The notes below the pieces were generated by a model. It saw only the letters and a program-made list of their open reading frames with translations, was not told the origin of the DNA and did no database searches. A stretch of 64,000 nt of DNA from Geomonas anaerohicana (GTDB lineage: Bacteria > Desulfobacterota > Desulfuromonadia > Geobacterales > Geobacteraceae): assembly GCF_016458305.1 (NCBI RefSeq), contig NZ_JAEMHL010000004.1, forward strand, positions 349,976-413,975, written 5' to 3'. Below, piece by piece: positions 18,666 through 29,178 of the stretch (positions within the stretch are counted from its first letter, which is position 1; every line of letters begins with the position of its first letter). The translations under genes and the position numbers were made by a program.

Positions 18666-18694
18666 TTGACATATCACGGGATCTTCTTTATAAA
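18666..18694 (+). promoter_or_regulatory. consensus sigma70 promoter of the DUF3793-DUF2325 operon
   Basis: TTGACA (18666-18671) and TATAAA (18689-18694) are exactly 17 bp apart. The expected transcription start is near 18701, inside the palindromic box described next, and the leader to the ATG is about 105 nt. Confidence 0.8.
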
Positions 18695-18697
18695 ACT

Positions 18698-18716
18698 GAT
18701 AACAGTTTTCATTATC
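18698..18716 (+). promoter_or_regulatory. Fur-like operator
   Basis: The 19-bp GATAACAGTTTTCATTATC agrees with the classic Fur box GATAATGATAATCATTATC at 14 of 19 positions by eye, with both outer GATAA/TTATC blocks intact. It starts 3 bp after the -10 hexamer, a position where a bound repressor would block the start site. Iron-responsive repression is an inference. Confidence 0.6.
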
Positions 18717-18807
18717 GCTGTTGCGGTCGGTTTGTAAGAAATAATTTAAAGATCGCGTAAGGCTTTGAGAGTCGGCGGCAACCGCTGACAGGAGTTGGGG
18801 AGGGGAC

Positions 18808-19608
18808 ATGATCAGTGCTGTTGGAGTGAAAGAGGATTTGTCAGCGTTAAACGGCACCGATGCAGCGTCTTCAAGCCGCATGACGAGGGCTGCCTGGCAG
18901 GACTTTGCCGGACTTTATCCGACTGACGAACAATGCCTGGCTTCATTCCTGGCGCTGGAACTTGCCGAGGTGCTGCAGGGCGCCAAGCCCGCCAACCTGG
19001 TCTGTCTTGCTAACAAGCGCCGCTCCTGCGGTCGCAACCTCTATCTCCTCTGGAAAGAATACGGCGCCGGTCTCCTCGAACAGAGTGGGCTCAAGGTGCG
19101 GGTGCTCGACGACCGCGGCACTTCCATCCTGCTCCTGCTCTACTCGCAGGAGGCTCTCGGGGGGCTGCTCGCCCAGAAAAGCGTGCGTGTCATCCTGGGC
19201 AAATCCGGCTATGACAGCGTCGAGGATTTCGACGCGGTCCTGGACCAACTGGAAGCGCGCGTGACGGGGCAAGGCTTTCCGCATGAGATCGGAGTGTTCC
19301 TCGGCTACCCGCTCAAAGACGTGATCGGTTTCATGGGGTGGGTGCCGCTTGCCTTCACCTGCCAGGGGCCATGGAAAATCTTTGGCAAACCTGATCAGAG
19401 CCTGCGCCTTGCGGAATGCCACCGCGAGTGCCGCAGCCGTATGTCGCAGCGACTGGCTTCGGGATGCAACCCGCTCGACTGCCTGAGAAACTGCATCGGC
19501 ACAGTCGCTGATTCGTACCAGCAGCAAGGCACCCTTTTGGGGCAGTATGGTGAAAGTGAATATCAAAACCGCGGCTTGGGCGCCCGGAGGAGGGCAACAT
19601 GTGCATAG
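18808..19608 (+). CDS. DUF3793 family protein
   Basis: A 266-residue cytoplasmic protein of the DUF3793 family, recognised from LAPKPANLV-like (here LQGAKPANLVCLANK) in the first third, the RSCGRNLYLLW motif, the central 'VRVLDDRGTSILLLLY' strand and the LGYPLKDVIGFMG block. Cysteine pairs near the end (CHRECRSRM, then GCNPLDCLRNC) suggest metal or redox chemistry. The biochemical role is not established. In other anaerobes the family sits beside feoB and flavodoxin genes, and here it follows a Fur-like box, so a role in iron-limited growth is plausible. GGAGTTGGGGAGGGG precedes the ATG. Confidence 0.75.
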   Translation: MISAVGVKEDLSALNGTDAASSSRMTRAAWQDFAGLYPTDEQCLASFLALELAEVLQGAKPANLVCLANKRRSCGRNLYLLWKEYGAGLLEQSGLKVRVLDDRGTSILLLLYSQEALGGLLAQKSVRVILGKSGYDSVEDFDAVLDQLEARVTGQGFPHEIGVFLGYPLKDVIGFMGWVPLAFTCQGPWKIFGKPDQSLRLAECHRECRSRMSQRLASGCNPLDCLRNCIGTVADSYQQQGTLLGQYGESEYQNRGLGARRRATCA

Positions 19609-19889
19609 CTCTTATCGGCGGAATGGATCGCTTGGGAAAACACTACCAGGAGGAGGCGGAACGCGCTGGAGTGAAACTTCAGTTTTTCAGCACCTCGGAA
19701 ACCAACATAGCAGCCAAACTGAGAAAGGCCGACGCTATGGTGATCTTCACCAACAAGGTTTCGCACCGCGTGAAGATCGAGGCCATGCAGGTGGCAAAGG
19801 CGAATAACATCCCGGTGCTGATGGAACACGCCTGCGGCATCTGCACCTTCAGGAACTGCCTGGAATGCTTGGCACACAACTGTCACTAG
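19599..19889 (+). CDS. DUF2325 family protein
   Basis: A 96-residue Rossmann-like DUF2325 protein (MCIALIGGMDRLGKHY at the start, ADAMVIFTNKVSHR in the middle) ending in a cysteine cluster HACGICTFRNCLECLAHNC that could bind metal. It overlaps the DUF3793 gene by 10 bp with GGAGG at its start, so the two are co-translated. The function is unknown; pairing with DUF3793 and the shared Fur-like operator are the only clues. Confidence 0.8.
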   Translation: MCIALIGGMDRLGKHYQEEAERAGVKLQFFSTSETNIAAKLRKADAMVIFTNKVSHRVKIEAMQVAKANNIPVLMEHACGICTFRNCLECLAHNCH

Positions 19890-19978
19890 GCTTGGTGTCG
19901 TAAATTGGACTTCATATTGAACCGCATCTGTGGTAGGTGTAGCCGTGCTCGACATCAACATGATACGGCAGGATCTGC

Positions 19979-20626
19979 ATGACAGATGTGACTGACGCGA
20001 CATCCCGCAGGCTGGCGGTGATCGGGGCTCTTCTGCTCCCTTTCACCGCCGTTTGCGTTCTCTATCTCGACATTCCGGTTGCCACCTTTGTCAGGGAATA
20101 CCTTTATGCCAACCGGCATTGGCTCCGGGCCACTTCCGATCTCCCCGACCTGCTGCTTGGCGTGGTGATCGCCGCCACCGCCGTCTCCTGCTTCTTCTAC
20201 CTGTTCCGCTCCGAAAAGGGGATCCTAGACCGCGCCACACTTCTGGCCAAAGAGACAGTGTGGCTCGCACCCGCCTCCTATCTTGTCAAGGCGCTGCTGA
20301 AGATCGCTTTCGGCCGGTGCAACACGCGGTACTGGCTGATGGAGCCCGGAGCCTACGGGTTTAACTGGTTCCAGATGAAAGAGCACTGCGACGGGTTCCC
20401 GTCCGGCCACATGCTGGTCATCGTCGCCCTGTTGGCTGCCCTGTGGCGCTTCTATCCGGAAAGCCGCCCTTACGGCATCCTGCTCTCGGTCCTGCTCGGC
20501 ATCGCCCTGATCGCCACCAACTATCACTTTTTGAGCGATGTCGTCGTCGGCGGCTACCTCGCCGTTGTGCTCGAAGTCATGGTCGCCCGCCTCCTTTTCT
20601 GCCGCCACCGCAGCACATCTGACTGA
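19979..20626 (+). CDS. PAP2-superfamily membrane phosphatase
   Basis: A 215-residue membrane protein with about five transmembrane helices. The PAP2 motifs are recognisable: KIAFGRCNTR (motif 1 variant), PSGHM (motif 2) and NYHFLSDVVVGG (motif 3 with its catalytic His and Asp). The arginine usually found six residues before the motif-3 histidine is not apparent, so catalytic competence is not assured. Relatives dephosphorylate undecaprenyl diphosphate, lipid A or phosphatidate. No partner gene narrows the substrate. Spacing from the DUF2325 gene is 89 bp. Confidence 0.8.
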   Translation: MTDVTDATSRRLAVIGALLLPFTAVCVLYLDIPVATFVREYLYANRHWLRATSDLPDLLLGVVIAATAVSCFFYLFRSEKGILDRATLLAKETVWLAPASYLVKALLKIAFGRCNTRYWLMEPGAYGFNWFQMKEHCDGFPSGHMLVIVALLAALWRFYPESRPYGILLSVLLGIALIATNYHFLSDVVVGGYLAVVLEVMVARLLFCRHRSTSD

Positions 20627-20683
20627 GCAGCGTCATATCCCGTAGGGCCGCATCCAGAGAGGCTTTGATTCCGGTTTTTTCCC

Positions 20684-20712
20684 TTGCATCGCAGGGCAAA
20701 ATCCCTTATATT
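20684..20712 (+). promoter_or_regulatory. sigma70 promoter upstream of the zinc-ribbon gene
   Basis: TTGCAT (20684-20689) and TATATT (20707-20712) with 17-bp spacing. A start near 20719 gives a leader of about 150 nt. Confidence 0.65.
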
Positions 20713-20803
20713 TCAACAGCACATTGAAGATAGCAGAAACGCTTAAACCAACGATACGTAGCAGATGAGCGGGGGATTGCCGCCGCGATCAGATAACGCA
20801 TGG

Positions 20804-20836
20804 AAAGGGTTTAGCCGCCGACGGTTAAGCCCTTTT
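20804..20836 (+). terminator. terminator hairpin inside the leader of the next gene
   Basis: GGGTTTAGCCG pairs with CGGTTAAGCCC across a 4-nt loop (two G-U pairs) and is followed by five T. It lies between the promoter at 20684 and the coding start at 20868, with no ORF before it. Either it attenuates that gene or it ends a short sRNA. Confidence 0.65.
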
Positions 20837-20867
20837 TGTTTGAGCATAAAAAGGTCAGGGAGGCCCA

Positions 20868-21314
20868 ATGGAAAGAAGAGCTTTAACTGCAGGAGACATG
20901 GTCGATTCGCAATGCACGCGTTGCAAGGCACTGCTGAACCACACCATCGTGGCGATGGTGGCGGGGCAGGTGGTGCGGGTAAAATGCAACACCTGCGGCA
21001 GCGAGCACAACCATCGTCCCGCGAAAGAACCAAAGGCCGCCACCGCGAAGGGAGCAAAGGCTGAAAAAGCTGTAAAGGCACCGCGTACCAGGGCCGCCAA
21101 GGCCCCGGCGGTATCCGACGAGGCCATCTGGGAGGAGATGATCCAGCCGCTCGACCCGGATCTCGCGGTTCCCTACAGCATGGAAGGGAAGTACAAGGCC
21201 AACACGCTGATCAACCATCCTACCTTCGGGACCGGTGTCGTGGCGTCGTGCCAGGCCGGCAAGGTCGAGGTCGTTTTCAAGAGCGGTCGCAAGCTTCTGA
21301 GAAGCGCCTGCTAA
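20868..21314 (+). CDS. zinc-ribbon protein with C-terminal UvrD-tudor-like module
   Basis: A 148-residue protein in three parts. Residues 16-45 hold a CTRC...CNTC zinc ribbon. Residues 50-80 are a Lys/Ala-rich flexible linker. The C-terminal 40 residues (INHPTFGTGVV, then KVEVVFKSGRKLL) resemble the small SH3/tudor fold seen at the C-terminus of UvrD/PcrA helicases, which binds RNA polymerase. The arrangement suggests a nucleic-acid or transcription-machinery binding protein, but no function is known to me. GGGAGG precedes the ATG. Expression may be controlled by the leader hairpin. Confidence 0.7.
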   Translation: MERRALTAGDMVDSQCTRCKALLNHTIVAMVAGQVVRVKCNTCGSEHNHRPAKEPKAATAKGAKAEKAVKAPRTRAAKAPAVSDEAIWEEMIQPLDPDLAVPYSMEGKYKANTLINHPTFGTGVVASCQAGKVEVVFKSGRKLLRSAC

Positions 21315-21340
21315 AGGCGCTTGAGCAGAGAAACAGAGAA

Positions 21341-21375
21341 GGGGCTGTCGGATTCATTCCGGCAGCCCCTTTTTA
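21341..21375 (+). terminator. Rho-independent terminator
   Basis: GGGGCTGTCGG and CCGGCAGCCCC form an 11-bp stem with a 7-nt loop, followed by TTTTTATTT. It ends the zinc-ribbon gene transcript. Confidence 0.9.
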
Positions 21376-21391
21376 TTTAAAAGCCAAACCT

Positions 21392-21480
21392 TTGGCCACG
21401 GAGAAAATCTGAGGAAATCTGAGAAAGACAAAACCTTTTTTGGGTTTTCTCCGAAGTTCTCAGATTTTCTCCGTGGCCAA
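21392..21480. repeat. long palindrome between convergent genes
   Basis: A perfect 21-bp inverted repeat (21392-21412 against 21460-21480, outer end TTGGCCACGGAG) encloses a further imperfect hairpin with GAGAAA/TTCTC and AAACC/GGTTT pairs, so nearly all 89 bp can fold. It lies just beyond the tex stop, where it may act as a bidirectional transcription barrier. It resembles dispersed Geobacter intergenic hairpins. Confidence 0.85.
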
Positions 21481-21489
21481 TGGTTTTGA

Positions 21490-23760
<2,271 letters not shown>

Positions 23761-23811
23761 GTCCAAAGGATCTCCTCAAAAAACTAATACCGCCGTCCCC
23801 GAAGGAGGGGA

Positions 23812-23908
23812 CTGGCTCCGCCAGGTGCCTGTCCCCTTAGTCGCTTGAGGACGCTGGCTGAGCTGAAAGGTGCGTTCCGCTAGAGGGATAGGCACCTGAC
23901 GGAGCCAG
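23812..23908. repeat. 24-bp inverted repeat upstream of tex
   Basis: CTGGCTCCGCCAGGTGCCTG at the start of 23812-23835 matches the complement of 23885-23908 with two mismatches over 24 bp. The elements read as 'ggggac...gtcccc' type intergenic repeats. The region of about 220 bp between tex and the regulator holds no gene. Confidence 0.8.
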
Positions 23909-23988
23909 GACCCTTCTGCTGTCGGCAAAAAAAGAGGGTACTTCTTACACTCTTTGGGAGCCGGGGGCAAGAACTTTCCCGCCGGCGC

Positions 23989-25620
23989 CTAGGCCATGAA
24001 TCCCTGCTTCTCGTAGTCGGCCAGTTTGCGGTACAGGGTGGCCACGCCGATGTTCAGCTCCGCCGCGGTGCGCGCCTTGTTGTTGCCGGTGGCCCTCAGC
24101 GCCGCCAGGATGTATTCCCGCTCCACCTCTTCCAGCGGACGCACCGATTCCACGATCCCCGCCCTCGGCAACGCCGACCTCAGTTCCTCCGGCAGGTCCT
24201 CGAGATCGGCCCTCGTGTCCAGGCACAGCGCCACGGCATGCTCCACCGCGTTCTGCAACTCACGCACGTTCCCCGGCCAGCTGTAGCGCAAGAGCTGGTC
24301 GGCCGCCTTGGTAGTGAATCCGGTGACCTTGCGCCCCGCGCGCCGGGAGGCCTGTTCCAGGAAGATGCGCGCCAGGGGTAGGATGTCCTCGTTGCGCTCC
24401 CTCAGCGGCGGGACCCGCACTTCGATCACCCTGAGCCGGTAGTAGAGGTCGCGCCGGAAGTTCCCCTTGCTCACCTCGTCGGAGAGGTTCCTGTTGGTGG
24501 CGGCGACCACCCGGATATCGACCTGGCGCGACTTGTTCTCACCGACCCGTCTTACCTCACGCTCCTGCAGCACGCGTAACAGCTTCACCTGCATGGACTG
24601 GGACACCTCGCCGATCTCGTCCAGGAACAACGTGCCGCCGTGGGCCGCTTCGATGAGCCCCATCTTGTCCCGGTCCGCACCGGTGAAGGCGCCCTTGGCA
24701 TGTCCGAACAGCTCGCTCTCCAGGAGCGTCTCGGTGAGCGCGCCGCAGTTCACCGCCACAAAGGGGCGCCCGGAGCGCGCCGACTCCTCGTGGATCAGCC
24801 GGGCGATGCGCTCTTTGCCGGCACCGCTTTCGCCGGTCACGATCACCGAGGAATCCACCCGCGCGATACGTAGCGTCAACTCCACCACCTGCCGCATCGC
24901 GCTGGAACGCGCGGTGATGCAGCCGAACTCTTCCCCCCCAGCACTGAGACACGACATCTGGCGTCGCTGCTTCTTCAGGCGCTCTTCGGTTTCGCGCAGT
25001 GCCTTGGCCAGGTTCTGGAACACCTCGTCGCCGCTTTCGGACTCGAAGTAGGGAAGGTAGGGCTCCAGTGCCTCGCCCCACTGCTCCCTGGTCCTCCCCT
25101 CGACGTGGCAGACGGCGTCACCCTTGCCGCAGCAGCGGTCCTCGATGAAATAGACCTTCTCTCCCCTCCAGTACGAGACGTAGCCGCTGGCGAACCCGGT
25201 CAGGGTCCAGCAGACGGACTCCTCGGAAAGGCCCAGGTGCAAAAGGTGCTGCTCCACCTCGTAGCTGTCGTACCAGAACGACTGGACCAGGGGCTCGTCC
25301 TCGTTGCCGTCGCTGCGCTTGTTCTCCTCGACCCGGACCATCCCCTGCAGCATGTGCAGCTTGGGACCGGTCCAGCTGTCGGCGAAGAGGTCGGGAAACT
25401 CCAGCTTCAGGCTCTCCGCCGTCATCCTGCCGTGGGCGTAGCCGAACCTGGTCAGGATGCTGCGCGCGGCGGCCATTCCCAGCGAACCGATCAGCTCCTT
25501 GCGCAAAAGCCCCAGGGCGATGGCATCGAAGATGATGGCCCTGCGCCCCATGAAGAACATGGTCCCCCCGTCGGGACGGAAGGACAGTAGCTCCCGTAAA
25601 TCCAGATCTGCCGATTGCAT
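23989..25620 (-). CDS. sigma54-dependent activator with XylR_N and V4R sensor domains
   Basis: A 543-residue XylR/DmpR-type enhancer-binding protein. An XylR_N domain lies at about 1-100, a V4R (4-vinyl reductase) ligand domain at about 105-195 with GFASGYVSYWRGEKVYFIE and conserved cysteines CCGKGDAVCHVEG, then a coiled linker. The AAA+ domain has Walker A GESGAGKE near residue 261 and the sigma54-contact loop GAFTGA near 310. A Fis-type helix-turn-helix ends the protein (NNKARTAAELNIGVATLYRKL). Relatives bind small aromatic effectors directly. It is divergent from the cytochrome-reductase operon, which has a sigma54 promoter. GAGGAGG precedes the ATG. Confidence 0.93.
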   Translation of the reverse strand: MQSADLDLRELLSFRPDGGTMFFMGRRAIIFDAIALGLLRKELIGSLGMAAARSILTRFGYAHGRMTAESLKLEFPDLFADSWTGPKLHMLQGMVRVEENKRSDGNEDEPLVQSFWYDSYEVEQHLLHLGLSEESVCWTLTGFASGYVSYWRGEKVYFIEDRCCGKGDAVCHVEGRTREQWGEALEPYLPYFESESGDEVFQNLAKALRETEERLKKQRRQMSCLSAGGEEFGCITARSSAMRQVVELTLRIARVDSSVIVTGESGAGKERIARLIHEESARSGRPFVAVNCGALTETLLESELFGHAKGAFTGADRDKMGLIEAAHGGTLFLDEIGEVSQSMQVKLLRVLQEREVRRVGENKSRQVDIRVVAATNRNLSDEVSKGNFRRDLYYRLRVIEVRVPPLRERNEDILPLARIFLEQASRRAGRKVTGFTTKAADQLLRYSWPGNVRELQNAVEHAVALCLDTRADLEDLPEELRSALPRAGIVESVRPLEEVEREYILAALRATGNNKARTAAELNIGVATLYRKLADYEKQGFMA

Positions 25621-25659
25621 GCGTGCCTCCTCGCACCATACCAGAATAAGAAGTCACCA

Positions 25660-25672
25660 TATCATAATGATA
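25660..25672. promoter_or_regulatory. candidate upstream activator site
   Basis: The 13-bp palindrome TATCATAATGATA is centred about 70 bp upstream of the -24 element. That is the usual enhancer distance for a sigma54 activator, and it is also close to the activator's own start. Confidence 0.4.
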
Positions 25673-25735
25673 GGTTATTTTCACGCTGTATACGAGGCTT
25701 TCCGGTAAATGCTTGTAATCCAATTTCTTTTTTGG

Positions 25736-25751
25736 TGGCACAGTCGCTGCT
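25736..25751 (+). promoter_or_regulatory. sigma54 (-24/-12) promoter of the cytochrome-reductase operon
   Basis: TGGCACAGTCGCTGCT differs from TGGCAC-N5-TTGCT by one base. GG (25737-25738) and GC (25749-25750) have the obligatory 10-bp interval. It lies about 110 bp before the cytochrome start and opposite a sigma54 activator gene. Confidence 0.75.
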
Positions 25752-25860
25752 ATTCCCACCCCGAAAGAAGAGTTATCACCGAAATCTCGACCCGAGAGAG
25801 CCGGCAGCACAGTAACGGGCCCGGTGCGGTCGGTCAACAACCATCAATGGGAGGATCAAC

Positions 25861-26214
25861 GTGGGAAGGAAATTTTTCGTAGCGCTGTCGCTGCTGGTTG
25901 CCCTGGGGGCGGGGATGTCCCCGGCCCAACGCGAGGCATCGGCTGCCAACATCAAGGGAAAGCATGGCTCGGAGGGGCTTGGCTGCGTCGACTGCCATAA
26001 GACGGACAAGCCGGCGGCAGCGGCCGGCGTCGAGGTCTGCCTGGAGTGTCACGAGGGCTACGACAAGATGGCGCAGCGTACCAAGGCGCTGCACAACAAC
26101 CCGCACGACTCCCACCTGGGGAGGATGGCCTGCCTCAAGTGCCATCGCGTGCATGCCCCCTCGGAGTACCTGTGCCTCGAGTGCCACAGCGACTTCGAAT
26201 TCAAGGACAAGTAG
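25861..26214 (+). CDS. periplasmic tetrahaem cytochrome c
   Basis: A 117-residue precursor with a signal peptide (about residues 1-29, cleavage after ASA) and four CXXCH haem sites: CVDCH, CLECH, CLKCH and CLECH. Extra histidines (KHG, LHNNPHDSHLG) could be distal ligands. The size and spacing resemble the N-terminal haem domain of flavocytochrome c fumarate reductases, here as a separate protein. It most likely passes electrons from the inner-membrane quinone pathway to the flavoprotein encoded next. GTG start with GGGAGG six bases upstream. Confidence 0.93.
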   Translation: MGRKFFVALSLLVALGAGMSPAQREASAANIKGKHGSEGLGCVDCHKTDKPAAAAGVEVCLECHEGYDKMAQRTKALHNNPHDSHLGRMACLKCHRVHAPSEYLCLECHSDFEFKDK

Positions 26215-26285
26215 CTCGAACTGTTCAGGACGTGGCAACAGCGCGTCTCACCAACCCCTGAGGGGAAATCAAAGAGGAGGAATCG

Positions 26286-27821
26286 ATGAGAAGAGTTCGA
26301 GGTATCGCGATGGTGTTCGTGGCCCTTTTCGCCTTTGCCGCTCCGGCGCTGGCTGAAAAGGAAATGAACACCGACGTAGTAGTGGTGGGCGCCGGCACTT
26401 CCGGCCTGGCGGCCGCGGTCCAGGCACTGCAGTTGGGCGCCAAGGTGGTCGTGCTCGAGAAGCAGGCCAAGGTCGGCGGCACCGGCAGCTTCTGTGAAGG
26501 GGTCTTCGCCGCCGAGAGCAAGCCGCAAAAGCGCATCGGCATCGACGTCAGCAAGGACTTCGCCTTCAAGCTGATCATGAACTACAGCCACTGGAAGGCC
26601 AACGGCGCCCTGGCCAAGAACTTCGTGGACAAGTCCGCGGAGACCATCGACTGGCTCGACAGCCTGGGCGTGAAGATCGAGTACGTCGGCGTCGGCGGCT
26701 TCGGCGGCCCGCTCACCTGGCACGTCATCGCCCCGGGTCCGGACTACCCGGACAAGAACCCCAGGGACTTCCACTGCCAGAGGATGATCAACGTCTTCGA
26801 GAAGTACGTGCAGGATCACGGCGGCAAGATCCTCCTCGAGACCCCGGGCACCGACCTCATCACCGAGAGCGGCAAGGTGGTCGGCGTGGTCGCCAAGGAG
26901 AAGTCCGGCGAGCAGCTGAAGATCCGGGCCAAGGCGGTGATCATCGCCACCGGCGGCTTCGCCAACAACAAGGAGATGATGAAGAAGTACGTCGAGTACC
27001 CGGAGGTGATCCCGGTCGGCAACATCGGCAAGGACGGCGACGGCATCAGGATGGCCGAGAAGGCCGGTGCGCAGCTTGAGGGGATGGGGACCGTCGAGGC
27101 GTACCGCCCGGGTCTTCCCGGCTTCCACCCGGCCGACCAGATGATCGCCCTCGCGGTGCAGCCGTACTTCTGGGTCACCCCGCGCGGCGAGCGCTACGTG
27201 GATGAGTCCAGCGTCGAGTTCTGGCCCTACGCCGGCAACGCCATCACCAGGATCGGCGGCACCGCCTACTCCATCTTCGACGAGGCCACCAGGAAGAAGG
27301 CCGTCGAGCAGGGGATCGAGATGCCGCTGGGCGAGTGGGTGCTCCAGGGGACCAAGCTGGTCAAGTTCGACGAGTCCTTCAACAAGGAACTGGCCAGGAA
27401 GCGCGGTTTCGCCTTCAAGGCAGACAGCATCGAAGACCTCGCCAAGCAGCTCAACATGGATCCGAAGATCCTGAAGGCGAGTGTCGAGACCATGAACAAG
27501 TCCGCCGCCGTGCGCGAGGACAGCCAGTTCAACAAGAAGGCCAAGTACCTCCGCCCCGTCGCCACCGGCCCCTTCTATGCGGTCAAGCTGCTGCCGCGTC
27601 ACCTGGGCACCCTGGGAGGCGTCAAGATCTCCGGCAACACCGAGGCGCTCAACGGGAAGGGCGAGCCGATCCCGGGCCTCTACGCGGTCGGCACCGACTC
27701 CGGCGGCATGTACGGCGACAGCTACGACCTGCTCCTGGGGGGCGGCACCGCGGGGTACGCCGTCAACTCCGGGCGCATCGCGGCTGAGAACGCACTCAAG
27801 TACGCGGGCATGACCAAGTAG
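26286..27821 (+). CDS. exported flavoprotein reductase (fumarate reductase/UrdA-like)
   Basis: A 511-residue precursor with a cleavable signal peptide (cleavage after ALA, residue 23) and an FAD_binding_2 fold: dinucleotide site VVVVGAGTSGLAAA at 31-44, a central capping domain, and a C-terminal GGMYGDSYDLLLGGGTAGYA block closing the FAD site. It would reduce an unsaturated or similar organic acceptor in the periplasm with electrons from the adjacent cytochrome, like the two-component methacrylate reductase described from Geobacter or Shewanella urocanate/cinnamate reductases. The substrate is not readable here. AGGAGG precedes the ATG; porin and regulator genes flank it. Confidence 0.88.
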   Translation: MRRVRGIAMVFVALFAFAAPALAEKEMNTDVVVVGAGTSGLAAAVQALQLGAKVVVLEKQAKVGGTGSFCEGVFAAESKPQKRIGIDVSKDFAFKLIMNYSHWKANGALAKNFVDKSAETIDWLDSLGVKIEYVGVGGFGGPLTWHVIAPGPDYPDKNPRDFHCQRMINVFEKYVQDHGGKILLETPGTDLITESGKVVGVVAKEKSGEQLKIRAKAVIIATGGFANNKEMMKKYVEYPEVIPVGNIGKDGDGIRMAEKAGAQLEGMGTVEAYRPGLPGFHPADQMIALAVQPYFWVTPRGERYVDESSVEFWPYAGNAITRIGGTAYSIFDEATRKKAVEQGIEMPLGEWVLQGTKLVKFDESFNKELARKRGFAFKADSIEDLAKQLNMDPKILKASVETMNKSAAVREDSQFNKKAKYLRPVATGPFYAVKLLPRHLGTLGGVKISGNTEALNGKGEPIPGLYAVGTDSGGMYGDSYDLLLGGGTAGYAVNSGRIAAENALKYAGMTK

Positions 27822-27911
27822 CGCTTTTTCCTGCCGTGGCGGTAACGCCGCCACGGCAGCCGCAGGTATTGCAACTACATCAACGACTACCAATCGAAAG
27901 GGAACAGTACC

Positions 27912-29093
27912 ATGAAGAAGATCAACATCGCCGCCATGACCTGCATCGCCGCACTGGCATGCTCCGCACCCGCCCTGGCCATCGACCTCAACGCCTACGG
28001 CAACATCAAACTCGGGACCTTCTGGACCCAGAACTCCTACTACAGCCCGGCCACCGGGGCTGCCCGGCACGACAGCGACTTCAGCCTGGACAACTTCGGG
28101 GACAGCTTTATCGGCGTCAAGGTGAAGGACGGCGAGTACTCGGGCGTGGCCGAGGTGGGGCTTTACAACCCGAAGGCCTACTCCAAGGGGGTGGAGGTAC
28201 GGCTCCTCTACGGCGAGTGGGACTTCGGGGAGGGCAAGCTGCGCATCGGTAAGACGCCCAGCCCCTACGTGTTCCGCTCCCAGCAGGTCTGGGACAGCGA
28301 CGGCGGCTTCAACGGTTACGGCTCGCTCTGGGACGGCCGCTACGCCAACATCAAGGTGACCATGAACAACGGCTTCTACGTCGACGCCATGCAGCCGCGC
28401 GTCGGCAACCAGGCCAACAACACCACCAACGTTTCCCCCAACGCCGACGTGACCGCGGCCTACAGCCAGACCGGGAACAGCTACGCCGCGACCTACACCG
28501 ACTACGACACCATGCTCCCCAAGATGGTGGTCGGCTACGAAGGGAAACTGAACAACTGGAACTACGGCGGCGGCGTCGCCGGCAACTGGTACAAGGTGAC
28601 CAGCTCGACCAACAACTCGACCCCCATCAAGCACGACATCTACTCCTACCTCGCCTTCTTCCACGGCAAGGTGGACCTGGCGCCGGTCGAATTGAGCTAC
28701 AACGTCTTCACCGGCCAGAACGTCGGTGACCTGATGAGCACCGCTACCGGCAACGGCACCGGCAACACGCTGGCCAACCCCGGCCAGGCCAACGGCGCCT
28801 ACTTCGATACCCTGCACGGCAAGAACTCGCACACCTACGGCGGCTTCGGCCAGGTGGGCTACCGGGCCAGCGACCGGGCCATGCTCTACACCGGCGTTTC
28901 CTACGTGAGGGACGACAACAAGATCGCCCACGCCGACGCCCGCATGGCCTCCTTCGTGAACATGAACTACGCTCTCGGCAAGCACATCAACATCGTCCCG
29001 GAGATCGACTACCTGAACGACTTCAAGAACTCGCTGGGGCAGAAAGAGCCGCGTTCTTTGATCGCCGGCGCCAAGTGGCAGATGACCTTTTAA
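27912..29093 (+). CDS. outer-membrane porin
   Basis: A 393-residue protein with a signal peptide (cleavage after ALA, residue 23), alternating beta-strand pattern throughout, an N-terminal IDLNAYGNIKLGTFW strand and a C-terminal aromatic residue (KWQMTF), the assembly signal for outer-membrane barrels. The sequence is rich in Asn, Gly and Tyr with no lipobox. Its position directly after the reductase suggests it admits that enzyme's substrate. A GC stem-loop without T run follows at about 29134-29160. Confidence 0.85.
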   Translation: MKKINIAAMTCIAALACSAPALAIDLNAYGNIKLGTFWTQNSYYSPATGAARHDSDFSLDNFGDSFIGVKVKDGEYSGVAEVGLYNPKAYSKGVEVRLLYGEWDFGEGKLRIGKTPSPYVFRSQQVWDSDGGFNGYGSLWDGRYANIKVTMNNGFYVDAMQPRVGNQANNTTNVSPNADVTAAYSQTGNSYAATYTDYDTMLPKMVVGYEGKLNNWNYGGGVAGNWYKVTSSTNNSTPIKHDIYSYLAFFHGKVDLAPVELSYNVFTGQNVGDLMSTATGNGTGNTLANPGQANGAYFDTLHGKNSHTYGGFGQVGYRASDRAMLYTGVSYVRDDNKIAHADARMASFVNMNYALGKHINIVPEIDYLNDFKNSLGQKEPRSLIAGAKWQMTF

Positions 29094-29178
29094 CATCCCG
29101 AAGCTCCGGCCGCGGCCGGACAGCAGCAATGGCGGCGGGGGGCACTCCCCCCCGCCCGCCAGAAAACGGAAGAGAAGG

